DNA from: Paraburkholderia metrosideri
Lineage (GTDB): Bacteria; Pseudomonadota; Gammaproteobacteria; Burkholderiales; Burkholderiaceae
Length of the DNA stretch: 64,000 nucleotides
Assembly: GCF_904848625.1 (NCBI RefSeq)
Contig: NZ_CAJHCP010000004.1
Location: 62,001 to 126,000 of the forward strand
Direction: 5' to 3'
Shown here: positions 1 to 8,250 of the stretch, in pieces
Layout: every line of letters begins with the position of its first letter
How positions within the stretch are numbered: the stretch's first letter is position 1
Program-made: the position numbers and the translations under genes
Notes under the pieces: model-generated
Databases searched by the model: none
Seen by the model: the letters and a program-made list of their open reading frames with translations, nothing else
What the model was told of the DNA's origin: nothing

Positions 1-698
1 CGGTGAAGATTTCGGAGATCACCGGCGTGATCGAAGGCATCGCGTTCCAGACCAATATTCTGGCGCTCAATGCCGCCGTCGAAGCGGCGCGGGCCGGCGA
101 ACAGGGTCGCGGTTTCGCGGTCGTCGCAAGCGAAGTGCGCAGTCTCGCGCAGCGTTCGTCGAGCGCGGCGAAGGAAATCAAAGGCTTGATCGAATCGTCG
201 GTCGCGATGGTGCGCGACGGCTCGGATCAGGCGAGCGAAGTCGGCGCGATCATGGCCCGCGTACAGCAGGCGATCAAGCAGGTGTCGGACATCGTCGGCG
301 AAATCGCGGCGGCCTCCGAGGAACAGAGCCGCGGCATCGAGCAGGTCAACCAGGCCGTGGTTCAGATGGACGAGGTGACACAGCAGAATGCCGCGCTCGT
401 CGAAGAAGCCGCCGCCGCGGCGCACTCGCTCGAAGAACAGGCGATGAGCCTGAAGAACGCGGTGTCGGTGTTCAAGGTGGGTGACAGCGGACTCGCCAGT
501 TCGCGGACTGCGACGGTGGGTACGAATGCGCAGAGCCGGCCCCCGGTTGCTGCGTCAAGCGTAAAGACATCTGCCCGCAAGCCCGCAGCACCAAACCGCC
601 GCAAGGTCGAACCGAAAGCGCCCTCCTTTACCGCTGAGACGGCCGTCGCTGGCGCGTCCGGCTCCAATTCCAGTTCGACCGACTGGGAAACGTTCTGA
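1..698 (+). CDS. Methyl-accepting chemotaxis protein, C-terminal part (5' end outside window)
   Basis: The reading frame is already open at the window edge, so only about the last 231 residues are seen. It begins inside the conserved cytoplasmic signalling hairpin, with the tip motif [20 protein letters not shown] followed by [15 protein letters not shown], which contacts CheA and CheW. The long helical return arm with an Ala/Glu-rich adaptation region follows. After about residue 155 comes a low-complexity Ala/Ser/Pro/Lys linker, and the protein ends exactly in DWETF. This matches the NWETF-type pentapeptide at the end of E. coli Tar and Tsr, which docks the adaptation enzymes CheR and CheB. 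The receptor is therefore probably a high-abundance type. Its ligand domain and membrane segments lie upstream and cannot be judged. Confidence 0.95.
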   Translation, partial: VKISEITGVIEGIAFQTNILALNAAVEAARAGEQGRGFAVVASEVRSLAQRSSSAAKEIKGLIESSVAMVRDGSDQASEVGAIMARVQQAIKQVSDIVGEIAAASEEQSRGIEQVNQAVVQMDEVTQQNAALVEEAAAAAHSLEEQAMSLKNAVSVFKVGDSGLASSRTATVGTNAQSRPPVAASSVKTSARKPAAPNRRKVEPKAPSFTAETAVAGASGSNSSSTDWETF

Positions 699-763
699 AT
701 GAAGCGGCTTCTGGCGCAGTAACAGCGCCGGACTAGCTGCTTTGACGATTCCTTTCAAAAGCT

Positions 764-798
764 TTCAGGCATTCGCCAGCCACCGGCGAATGCCTGAA
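764..798 (+). terminator. Hairpin after chemoreceptor gene
   Basis: Two perfectly complementary 14-base arms (764-777 and 785-798) enclose a 7-base loop, about 65 bases after the chemoreceptor stop. No run of T follows on the + strand, so it is either an imperfect intrinsic terminator or an mRNA 3'-end stabilising structure. Confidence 0.5.
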
Positions 799-1055
799 CC
801 TGACAGGATTGGAATCGCGATTTCCCCCTCTTCTCCCCGCATTGCTCTAAAAGACTTATGCCCATTCAATCAATGAGTTAATGGGCAATGCAGGTCGCAT
901 TAATTTAGCCAGAACAACGATTACCAAGCCTCAATTCTTCGATTAGCTTGCGATCAACTTGCACTAGAATCAACCTTGCTCAATCGGGTTGACCTGGCTG
1001 CGTGATGTCGCGGAGTCTGATCCAATTGCAGTGAGAGAGACACAGCGTGAGGTCA

Positions 1056-1079
1056 CAATCGCACGGGCCGGTGCGATTG
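1056..1079 (+). promoter_or_regulatory. Perfect inverted repeat upstream of MHYT gene
   Basis: CAATCGCAC and GTGCGATTG flank a 6-base GC centre. It could be a protein-binding palindrome or a leader hairpin of the MHYT gene that starts 84 bases downstream. No T-run follows, so it is not a typical terminator. Confidence 0.4.
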
Positions 1080-1162
1080 GCGGGGCCGAGGTTCTTCGTG
1101 AGGAGAATTCCCGCAATGCTGTCAATAAACATTAATCGAGCTCTTTTAAAAAGCCGCTGACT

Positions 1163-1954
1163 ATGCAAAGTAACTACAACCTGGGGTTAGTCGCGTTTTC
1201 ACTCGTCATCGCGACACTGGCGTCCTACACGGCGCTTGACCTGGCAGACCGGATTTCCCTGCTCGCGTACGCGCGGGCACGCCAGATATGGCTGGCGGCC
1301 GGTGCACTGGCAATGGGCATTGGCATCTGGTCCATGCACTTCATCGGCATGCTGTCGTTTTCGCTGAGCGTCCCGCTCGGCTACGATTTCGCCGTGACCT
1401 GCTACTCGCTGCTCATCGCCGTACTCGTTTCCTGGTTTGCGCTGTTTATCGTCACGCGCAAACGGCTGGGCCTCGTCCGGCTATTTGCCGGCGGCATTCT
1501 GATGGGGCTGGGTATTGCCAGCATGCATTACGTCGGCATGGCCGCGATGCTGATGCATCCCGCGATTCATTACGACCCGCTGATCTTCGCGGCATCGATC
1601 GTGATCGCGATTGTGGCGTCGACGGCGGCACTCTGGGGCGCGCATACATTGCGTGGCACCGACCATCAACATGTCATGCGCAAACGGATCGGCACGGCTT
1701 GCATCATGGGAGTGGCCATTGCAGGCATGCACTACACCGGCATGGCGGCAGCGAATTTCGCGGCCGGCTCGATTTGCGGTGCAACCGGCGGTATCCGGCC
1801 GGAATGGCTCGCGGCAGCCGTGATTCCATCGGCGCTCCTTATTCTGGTCGCCACGCTGCTGGTATTCCATCTCGACGCACGAGCAACCTTCCTGGCCAAT
1901 TCTGTGGCCCGGCTCAACGATCAGGTCGATCGCATCCGTGGTTCAACCCGTTAA
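1163..1954 (+). CDS. Stand-alone MHYT-domain integral membrane sensor
   Basis: A 263-residue protein made almost entirely of hydrophobic helices, with about seven membrane segments. Three copies of the family motif are visible: MHFIGM near residue 58, MHYVGM near 121 and MHYTGM near 189. MHYT domains are proposed to bind a metal (copper suggested) through these Met/His residues and to sense oxygen, CO or NO. They are usually fused to GGDEF/EAL or kinase domains, but here only about 40 polar residues follow the last helix, so any output must come from a partner. The ATG at 1163 has only a weak upstream ribosome-binding sequence; it is the first start compatible with a complete first helix. Confidence 0.9.
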   Translation: MQSNYNLGLVAFSLVIATLASYTALDLADRISLLAYARARQIWLAAGALAMGIGIWSMHFIGMLSFSLSVPLGYDFAVTCYSLLIAVLVSWFALFIVTRKRLGLVRLFAGGILMGLGIASMHYVGMAAMLMHPAIHYDPLIFAASIVIAIVASTAALWGAHTLRGTDHQHVMRKRIGTACIMGVAIAGMHYTGMAAANFAAGSICGATGGIRPEWLAAAVIPSALLILVATLLVFHLDARATFLANSVARLNDQVDRIRGSTR

Positions 1955-1986
1955 TGCGCTCTGGTCGCTTGTAACGCGATAAGAAA

Positions 1987-2022
1987 GCGGGGCATGGCTG
2001 ACTGGCGTCAACCATGCCCCGC
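1987..2022. terminator. Bidirectional terminator between convergent genes
   Basis: GCGGGGCATGG and CCATGCCCCGC form a perfect 11-bp stem around a 14-base loop, followed on the + strand by TCTTTT. It sits in the 85-base gap between the convergent MHYT and oxygenase-like genes and can serve both. Confidence 0.75.
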
Positions 2023-2039
2023 CGGGAATCTTTTGCGCG

Positions 2040-2777
2040 TCAGCGCTTCGCGGGAATGCGGCCACGGCGCAGCATTTCGCTCAATCCCAATGAGTGGCCC
2101 GGATCGTAATAATGGATCAGCAGCGTGCGGCGCTGCCCTACTTCGACATCCAGATTGCCATGCTGGATCGCGAAGCCATTAAATGCATAAACGCTGCCCA
2201 CCTGCACGGGTATGCGTGCGCAATTGCCGCGACGCAGATCGTGCAACGTCAGCCATCTGCGCCACGTCAGCGGCAGGCTGCGCAGAAAGCCATGGCGCAT
2301 CTTGCAGACTACATTGCCCGGCGTCGACACCGACAGACGCGGACGCCGGTACATCACCAGGTCGCCATTGGACACGCCGTCGGGCGCAAGTTGCAGCGGG
2401 ATCAGCAAGGTCAGTAAATGGGAATCGTAGTGGCGATTGTTGCTTTCGGCTCCGGTTGCCTTGCTCGCGCAACGAAGCACATGAAACGGCTTCAACGGCA
2501 AATCGATCTGACCGAATTTTGCGGCCTTTGCGCGTGCGTCCGAGCAGATGGCCTCCTCCAGTTGCCGGAATGCGTCACCACGGCGGATCAATTCGGCTGC
2601 GATCTCTCCTGATTGCGCCCGTAGCGGCGTGTTGCCGAATGAGCGATCGATAACCTCGTTGATTTCGGCGATTATCTCGGCTGGAATCACACTGTGGAAA
2701 GACTGCAGAGCGACACCTTTGTCGATTCGAATCCGTTTCGCCACGGTTTGACCTCGTGCGTCTGACAAGGAGTGCAT
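2040..2777 (-). CDS. 2-oxoglutarate/Fe(II)-dependent oxygenase-like protein
   Basis: From the ATG at 2777 the product is 245 residues. The frame stays open further upstream, but that extension is rich in Arg, Cys and Pro and looks non-coding. A double-stranded beta-helix iron site is suggested by HYD (H116, D118), a distal His in AIQHGN (H206) and an Arg 11 residues later (R217) in QRRTLLIHYYD, which fits the HxD...H...R arrangement of 2OG oxygenases. The N-terminal 90 residues are helical. The substrate is unknown. It lies alone on the minus strand after the GlxA-type regulator gene, with a 184-base promoter-sized gap between them. I am confident it is a real gene, less so about the exact family. 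Confidence 0.7.
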   Translation of the reverse strand: MHSLSDARGQTVAKRIRIDKGVALQSFHSVIPAEIIAEINEVIDRSFGNTPLRAQSGEIAAELIRRGDAFRQLEEAICSDARAKAAKFGQIDLPLKPFHVLRCASKATGAESNNRHYDSHLLTLLIPLQLAPDGVSNGDLVMYRRPRLSVSTPGNVVCKMRHGFLRSLPLTWRRWLTLHDLRRGNCARIPVQVGSVYAFNGFAIQHGNLDVEVGQRRTLLIHYYDPGHSLGLSEMLRRGRIPAKR

Positions 2778-2961
2778 ATAGGTGGTTGCCGAGAAAGGGT
2801 TGGAACGAGAATCAGACTCAAAATATGCTTTGTCAGACGTGTGCAATGTACGCCAGCGAACACAAACGCATGCTCCGGTTGGAACGCGCCGCGCGATTCG
2901 CGAATAGTGATCTTTTTGCCTACCTGAAGCTGTAAAAGCTAATTGAATTGCATAATGCGCT

Positions 2962-3957
2962 CTATTTTTCAATCGTGCCTGGCTGGGATGACGCGAAGCG
3001 TTCGCGATATGCGTGCGGCGTGACGGCAACGGCCCGCAGCAGGCTGCGCCGCATGGTTTCTTCGCTGCCGAATCCACACCGTACCGCGATGCGTTTGATC
3101 GGCAGCGACGTATCGCCAAGCAAACGCAATGCGGCTTCAGTACGGATCTGTTCGATTGCACGCGCAGGCGTTCTGCCAGTTTTCGCGCGATAGTGGCGCA
3201 TGAAACTTCGCTCGCTCATGCCCATATGCGCGGCGAGCGCGGCGACTGACAGATCGCCGTTCAGATGTTCGACGATCCACGCGTGCAGTTCTCCGAATTG
3301 ATCACCGTCTTTCTGCATTGACAAGGTCGTGCTGAATTGCGCCTGACCGCCTGGCCGCTTGAGAAAAACCACCAGCTCGCGTGCCACGTCGAGTGCCAGC
3401 ACACGACCCACATCTTCTTCGACGAGCGCAAGCGCCAGATCGATACCGGCGGTGACGCCTGCCGAGGTCCAGACCGGACCGTCCTGAATGAAAATGGGAT
3501 CGGGCTCGATCTGCAACGCCGGGTACTGCTGCCCGAGTTCATTGCAATGCGCCCAGTGCGTGACCACGCGACGTCCGTCGAGCATGCCTGCGGCGGCGAG
3601 CAGAAACGCGCCGGTGCAGACCGACGCCACCCGCCGCGAGGTCGCGGCATGGCGGTGCACCCACCGTACCAGGTGGGGGTCACGTGAGGCAGCGTGAACC
3701 CCTCGTCCGCCCGCGATGACGAGCGTATCCGAATGTTCGTGAGCGGACGGCAACGGATGCGTGGCGAGTCCCAATCCCGCCGACGACACGACGGGTTCCG
3801 ACTGCGCAGCAATCACACGCGGCACATACGGCGCGGGAAGACTTCTCTGCCGCGCGATTTCATTCGCGGAAGCGAACACTTGCAGCGGGCCGGTCACGTC
3901 CAGCAACTGCACGTCGGGAAAAGCGAGGATATTGATTGAGCGGGGCTGCGTGCGCAT
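2962..3957 (-). CDS. GlxA-family transcriptional regulator (DJ-1/PfpI plus AraC HTH)
   Basis: 331 residues. The N-terminal 190 or so form a class I glutamine amidotransferase-like DJ-1/PfpI domain with the nucleophile-elbow sequence SVCTGAFLLAAAG, followed by THW as in the family. The last 100 residues are an AraC-type double helix-turn-helix (SVAALAAHMGMSERSFMRHY, then RIAVRCGFGSEETMRRS). Such proteins activate or repress genes for nitrogenous or small-molecule catabolism. It is divergent from the DJ-1 enzyme gene at 4139 across a 181-base gap, so that enzyme is its likely target. Confidence 0.92.
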   Translation of the reverse strand: MRTQPRSINILAFPDVQLLDVTGPLQVFASANEIARQRSLPAPYVPRVIAAQSEPVVSSAGLGLATHPLPSAHEHSDTLVIAGGRGVHAASRDPHLVRWVHRHAATSRRVASVCTGAFLLAAAGMLDGRRVVTHWAHCNELGQQYPALQIEPDPIFIQDGPVWTSAGVTAGIDLALALVEEDVGRVLALDVARELVVFLKRPGGQAQFSTTLSMQKDGDQFGELHAWIVEHLNGDLSVAALAAHMGMSERSFMRHYRAKTGRTPARAIEQIRTEAALRLLGDTSLPIKRIAVRCGFGSEETMRRSLLRAVAVTPHAYRERFASSQPGTIEK

Positions 3958-4138
3958 GGTTTAGCGTGAGATTGAGTATGTGGCGGAAAATGTGGACTCT
4001 GTGTCATTCCTGCCATACGGTACTTGTGTAAAGTCGGGTTGTCCATCACCCGTTTTTGCATCTGTTTGCCGGGTTTGCGGCACACGACGCTCACTTGCTT
4101 AACATCCCTTACCAACACTTACGCAGCGAGGTTTCACG

Positions 4139-4816
4139 ATGGCGCTCCAAATCGGCTTTCTCCTGTTTCCCGGCGTACAGCAACTCGATCTGACCGGGCC
4201 GTACGACGTATTCACGTCACTACCCGATACCAGGGTCCATCTGGTGTGGAAAAACCTGGCGCCGTTGAAAGCCAGCAGCGGACTCACCTTCCTTCCCGAC
4301 ACGACATTCGACAACTGCCCCGCACTCGACGTGATATGTGTACCCGGCGGCAGTGGCGTCGGCGATCTGATGGAAGACGACGAGACGCTCGATTTCCTGC
4401 GACAGCAGGCGGCTCACGCACGCTTTGTCACTTCCGTTTGTACCGGCGCGCTGGTTTTGGGTGCCGCGGGTTTGCTACAGGGTTATCGGGCGACGACCCA
4501 TTGGGCGTCTCATCACCTGCTCGAACCATTGGGCGCGATTGCGGTGCATGAGCGGGTGGTCCGCGATAGAAACCGGCTGACAGGTGGCGGCATTACTGCT
4601 GGAATCGACTTCGCGCTCACGCTGGCGAAGGAACTGGTCGGCGAACAGGAGGCGCAAGCAGTTCAGTTGTTGCTCGAATACGCGCCCGCTCCGCCGTTCG
4701 ATGCCGGCAGTCCGGACACCGCGCCGCAATCTGTCGTGGAGTCGGTGCGTCGACGCTATGCGGGTTCGATAGCGAAGCGCGAAGAGATTGTTGCGCGAGT
4801 TGCCGCGCGGCGTTGA
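4139..4816 (+). CDS. inhA: DJ-1/PfpI protein resembling isonitrile hydratase
   Basis: 225 residues, the length of Pseudomonas isonitrile (isocyanide) hydratase, which turns isonitriles into N-formamides. Both residues known to be needed in that enzyme are in place: D17 in QLDLTGP and the nucleophile C101 in TSVCTGALVLGAAG, followed by T102. THWASH and GGGITAGIDFAL also match. There is no added DNA-binding domain, unlike its divergent neighbour. The ATG at 4139 is preceded by a modest purine stretch (GCGAGG). Substrate assignment is by resemblance; a glyoxalase- or chaperone-like role in the same superfamily is possible. Confidence 0.78.
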   Translation: MALQIGFLLFPGVQQLDLTGPYDVFTSLPDTRVHLVWKNLAPLKASSGLTFLPDTTFDNCPALDVICVPGGSGVGDLMEDDETLDFLRQQAAHARFVTSVCTGALVLGAAGLLQGYRATTHWASHHLLEPLGAIAVHERVVRDRNRLTGGGITAGIDFALTLAKELVGEQEAQAVQLLLEYAPAPPFDAGSPDTAPQSVVESVRRRYAGSIAKREEIVARVAARR

Positions 4817-4900
4817 AACATTTGGCAACTCGCTGCGGAGTCGACCGTGCGCAGCTTCTCTGCGCGAATAGGGTTAGCAACGCGAATTGGAAAAGGGCTG

Positions 4901-4965
4901 GTAAATCAGCCAGGTAAATCGGCCAGATAAGCCAGCCAGATAAGCCAGCCAAGTAAGCCAGCAGC
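4901..4965. repeat. 13-bp tandem repeat, five units
   Basis: Five consecutive 13-base units: GTAAATCAGCCAG, GTAAATCGGCCAG, ATAAGCCAGCCAG, ATAAGCCAGCCAA and a last unit beginning GTAAGCCAGCAG. The tract lies 85 bases after the stop of the isonitrile-hydratase-like gene and before the convergent Gln/Pro-rich protein gene. No gene covers it convincingly. Confidence 0.85.
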
Positions 4966-5082
4966 GGAGAAGTGCGAGTCGAGTACGCAGTGCGCGCACT
5001 CCACCGACCTCTCCGCTGCCCGCATCGGCGATACGAATCACCTACCGTCGCGTCATGGGCTCTTCAATCATCCGGCAATGCG

Positions 5083-5907
5083 CTAACGCCACATACCGTA
5101 GCTCATCACCGGCTGCGCACGGTACGCGTACATACGCGGTGTCGCCAGATAGACCGGCGGCCGGTAAACCTGATACGCCACCGGCGGCGCGACCGGTTGC
5201 ATTACGTCCACCACCGGCATTTCCTCGTACTGCGGCTGCGCGTACTGTTGCTGACCGTAGACCGGAACATACTGGACCGGCGGCGGCGCGTAGTCCTGCC
5301 GCACATACATAGGCTGACTTTCCGCGTAGACCGGCTGCGGTTGCGGCTGAACATACTGGGGCGCGGGCTGATACTGCATCGGCGCCTGGGCATATTGCTG
5401 CGGCTGGTAAGCCTGCCGGTATTGCGGCTGTTGTTGCGGCTGTTGTTGCGGCTGTTGTTGCGGCTGTTGTTGCGGCGGAGGCTGTGGCACCTGGCGCTGC
5501 GCGTACTGGCGAGGTTGCGGCGGAATGCTGGTGTACTTCGAACTGTCGTCTTCCGGAACCCCTGCCGGCAGCGGCGGCACATCCACGCGGGCGACGTCCG
5601 TTTTTGCGGGCTGCCGCTGACCGTGGTTATGCGAGTCGATCATTGCTGCGTAGCCAGCCTGATCTTCCTTGCCGCGATTGATATAGCCATTGCGATAAGC
5701 GCGGGCCACCTCCGACATCTTCGCATTCGGATCTTCTTTCATGCCGTCTGCATTAACCTGATACTCGTTCGGACTGAGCGAAGCCGCTGGCGCATCGTCG
5801 TCGGCATAAGCCGTCTCGGGACCATCGGCCCACGCGGGGCCGCACTGTAGCGTTAGCGCAGAGGCAACTGTCGTTACCCCAAACCCTAGAAGCGTTTTTA
5901 TTCTCAC
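5083..5907 (-). CDS. Secreted Gln/Pro/Tyr-rich hypothetical protein
   Basis: 274 residues with a signal peptide (charged start MRIKTLLGFG, hydrophobic core, likely cleavage after residues ending PAWA). The mature N-terminus (residues 28-120) is polar and contains a DUF4148-like stretch (NGYINRGKEDQAGYAAMIDS). From about residue 130 the chain is dominated by Gln, Pro and Tyr, including four perfect QQQP units and many PQYxQ and PVY motifs, which suggests an extended, disordered periplasmic or surface segment. The end (YRPPVYLATPRMYAYRAQPV) is again less repetitive. Function unknown. Confidence 0.8.
   Translation of the reverse strand: MRIKTLLGFGVTTVASALTLQCGPAWADGPETAYADDDAPAASLSPNEYQVNADGMKEDPNAKMSEVARAYRNGYINRGKEDQAGYAAMIDSHNHGQRQPAKTDVARVDVPPLPAGVPEDDSSKYTSIPPQPRQYAQRQVPQPPPQQQPQQQPQQQPQQQPQYRQAYQPQQYAQAPMQYQPAPQYVQPQPQPVYAESQPMYVRQDYAPPPVQYVPVYGQQQYAQPQYEEMPVVDVMQPVAPPVAYQVYRPPVYLATPRMYAYRAQPVMSYGMWR
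5425..5476 (-). repeat. 12-bp in-frame tandem repeat encoding QQQP
   Basis: Four perfect copies of CGGCTGTTGTTG (plus-strand reading) followed by a 4-base partial copy. Each copy encodes Pro-Gln-Gln-Gln on the minus strand, so copy-number change would lengthen or shorten the disordered segment without a frameshift. Confidence 0.9.
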
Positions 5908-6416
5908 GATCCACCTCGCGGCCGATTAAGAATTTGAAAAACAAAGTTCGCTTGTTTTGCCCCGTGCGGCGATTATCCGTGCGCCGTGCAATAGCTATTT
6001 TCTAGCACATTCCTTTGACCGTGGCACATTTTTTTCTATATATATGAGGCAGTTATCGCACTGTCAGGTTCTCGGGATCGCGGCGTAAGATGAACTGGCA
6101 AAAAGAACCGATTTCGGAGCCGACTTTGATTGCGTTATCAACGGTGTCGCGAGTACTCGTTTCAGCGAATTGACAAATTAATTGCGGCGTATAAGACAAG
6201 TTGCCGACGCTCCGTTCCGCGAATAAGCGAATAGGCGAATAGGCGGCCAAGTACTCGCAGGCTCTCTTCGGGTTCACCCTATTCCGCGCTCCAGCAGAAA
6301 AGCACCAACTATTTGCCGTTTTTTTTCTTTCCGCGGTGCTGGTCGCAGTACTGTCTCCTTTCTCTGATAACTTCTGCTTCCACCCTGCTGACTTCACAAC
6401 AAAAGGATCTGTACAG
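5908..6416. other. Intergenic region before ParA-like gene
   Basis: 509 bases upstream of two divergent genes. It is noticeably A/T-richer than the genes around it, with TATATATATG near 6037, a short repeated CGAATAGG/CGAATAAG cluster near 6220-6245, and a T/C-rich stretch near 6318-6330. A 27-codon ATG frame at about 6092-6175 has no good ribosome-binding site and I do not call it a gene. Promoters for both neighbours are expected here. Confidence 0.4.
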
Positions 6417-7112
6417 ATGAGCGTCATCCATTTCATTGGCGGCGAGAAAGGCGGCGTAGGGAAATCACTGGTCGCCCGGATTCTGGCCCAGTACTTTATC
6501 GACCAAAGTATTCCGTTCGTTGGCTTCGACACCGACAGATCCCACGGCGCGTTGTTGCGCTTCTATTCGGACTTCACCGTTCCGGCAGCACTGGACCAGC
6601 ATGACAGCCTCGATCCGCTTATCGAACGCGCGCTGGAAGATCCGCAGCGGCGGATCCTGGTCGACCTTGCCGCACAAACGCAACAGGCTCTCGGTCAGTG
6701 GCTGGACGACACCGACGCGATCGGCCTTGCCGAAGAGCACGGTCTCTCGCTGACCTGGTGGCATGTGATGGATGCCGGCCGCGATTCCGTGGATCTGCTG
6801 CGGCAGTGGCTCGACCAGTTCGGCGGACGACTCAGGCTGGTGATCGTGCTGAACGAAATCCGCGGCGACCGGTTCGATATTCTCGACGCGTCTGGCGAAC
6901 GCGAGCGCGCCGAGGCGCTCGGCGCGAGCGTGGTGACGTTACGCCGTCTGCCCGACGCAACGATGCAGAAGGTCGACCGGCAAAGCGCCAGTTTCTGGGC
7001 GGCGGTCAATCATCAGGACGGCGCAGGCGCCGGTCTGGGGTTGCTCGAACGACAGCGCGTGAAAATCTGGTTGCATCGGGTGTACGGAGAACTGGCAAAG
7101 GTCGGGGTGTAG
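6417..7112 (+). CDS. Orphan ParA/MinD-superfamily ATPase
   Basis: 231 residues from the ATG at 6417, which has AAAAGGA 9 bases upstream; an earlier in-frame start at 6336 would add residues unlike the family. The deviant Walker A GEKGGVGKS (residues 9-17) with its signature lysine K11, the switch GFDTDRSHG and the Walker B-like RILVDLAAQ are present. No parB, parS-like repeat, chemotaxis, flagellar or cellulose gene lies next to it. It therefore resembles the single ParA-like proteins that position a cargo or act in mobilisation modules. Partner and cargo cannot be told from the sequence. Confidence 0.85.
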   Translation: MSVIHFIGGEKGGVGKSLVARILAQYFIDQSIPFVGFDTDRSHGALLRFYSDFTVPAALDQHDSLDPLIERALEDPQRRILVDLAAQTQQALGQWLDDTDAIGLAEEHGLSLTWWHVMDAGRDSVDLLRQWLDQFGGRLRLVIVLNEIRGDRFDILDASGERERAEALGASVVTLRRLPDATMQKVDRQSASFWAAVNHQDGAGAGLGLLERQRVKIWLHRVYGELAKVGV

Positions 7113-7336
7113 CAGCCACGAGAACCGGTTCGCTCATTGGCGCTGCTGCCAGCGGGCGAACCGGCAACACCGTCAATAAAAGGAACGCGCGCGGATAATC
7201 CGCGTCGGCGATCCTCGCGTCTTTCGAATGAGCGCTCTACGGATTTGCGCCGCTCCCCGCCTCCCGAAGCGCATCAGCCCGATTACCATGCACGTCTCGA
7301 TGCCGCTGCGGCGCATTTTCATTACCGGGATTTTGC

Positions 7337-7882
7337 ATGAGTCTTCTGTTTCGTCTATTGCTTCTGATTTTCACCAGCCGTCGCCGGAGCCGGTTGAACG
7401 TGCTCGACACCTGCATCACACCCTTTCGCGTCTGGTTAAACGACCTCGACGTATTGCTCCATATGAACAACGGCCGCTATCTGACGATCCTCGATCTCGC
7501 CCGCGTCGATCTGATGATGCGCAGCGGCTTGTGGCGGCAATTGAACGCACAACGCTGGTACCCGGTCGTCACGCTGGAAACGATACGGTTTCATCGCTCG
7601 CTCGAACTGGGTAATCGTTATGACGTACGCAGCCGTGTTATCGGCTGGGATGAAAAGCATATATTCATCGAGCAAGGATTCGTGCGCGACGAAGTGGAAG
7701 TCGCGCGGGCCGTCGTGCGGGCCAGGTTTCTGAAACGAAGCGGCGGCATCGTGACGACGGCCGAGATGATGCAACTGGCCGGCGTCACGCAGGCGTCGCC
7801 CACATTGCCCGAATGGGTCGCGCGCTGGAGCGACGCAGAAGGCGGGATGGAATTCCAATCGGCTGCTTCGCAGCGGGCTTGA
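7337..7882 (+). CDS. Hot-dog-fold acyl-CoA thioesterase (THEM6-like)
   Basis: 181 residues. A short hydrophobic N-terminus (LLFRLLLLIF) is probably a membrane anchor. The hot-dog domain follows, with the motif NDLDVLLHMNNGRYLTILDL characteristic of the 4-hydroxybenzoyl-CoA thioesterase/THEM6 group, then the TLETIRFHRSL strand and the RARFLKRSGGIV strand. It probably hydrolyses an acyl-CoA at the inner membrane. It stands alone, 224 bases after the ParA-like gene. Confidence 0.82.
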   Translation: MSLLFRLLLLIFTSRRRSRLNVLDTCITPFRVWLNDLDVLLHMNNGRYLTILDLARVDLMMRSGLWRQLNAQRWYPVVTLETIRFHRSLELGNRYDVRSRVIGWDEKHIFIEQGFVRDEVEVARAVVRARFLKRSGGIVTTAEMMQLAGVTQASPTLPEWVARWSDAEGGMEFQSAASQRA

Positions 7883-8250
7883 GAAGTCGCGCGGATGTCG
7901 GCCGGATCTGTCGATATCCGCCACCTGGCAGCGCCATCCAATACGCGTGAATTTCGATTTGCCAGATCAAATTCCAGCGCCTAGACTCCCTAGCATGACG
8001 CAATGCAACACGCCACAGTGCGCGTTTAAAACTGCGGCTCGCGCGATGTAACGCGTGATCTGACGGGCTTATGCGATGTCATGGCATTGCCCTGGTTTTT
8101 GCCGATCATAGTGAAATCTGCCCTTCCGGGACGCCAAAGACCTCCTGGCTCCATCCGCGTGTTCTCATGCAGGCCTGCGAATCCGGCCACTTAACGCCGG
8201 ACAGCAGCGGCCACGCAGCAGCGCCGACTCTTCGAGGAGGTTAAGGCGGC
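7883..8250. other. Leader/promoter region of the DUF3141 operon
   Basis: 368 bases without a gene. The last part carries the ribosome-binding sequence GAGGAGGTTAAGG before the ATG at 8251. I could not identify a convincing promoter or hairpin in it. Confidence 0.4.

Larger units (their letters stand above)
699..1162. other. Intergenic region between chemoreceptor and MHYT gene
   Basis: No convincing gene is seen in these 464 bases. The stretch holds a perfect hairpin just after the chemoreceptor (764-798) and a second perfect hairpin (1056-1079) about 85 bases before the MHYT gene. The middle part (about 840-970) is more A/T-rich than the flanking genes and is the likely promoter zone, though I could not pick out a clear -35/-10 pair. 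Confidence 0.5.

Noticed and set aside
4617-4952. Minus-strand frame of 111 codons covering the 13-bp repeats
   Set aside because: Its N-terminus is translated repeat and the rest is antisense to the isonitrile-hydratase-like gene.
4972-5850. Plus-strand frame of 292 codons
   Set aside because: His/Arg/Leu-rich translation of the antisense of the Gln/Pro-rich protein gene; no family resemblance and no ribosome-binding site.
6092-6175. 27-codon plus-strand frame upstream of the ParA-like gene
   Set aside because: No ribosome-binding site and no similarity to a known leader peptide.
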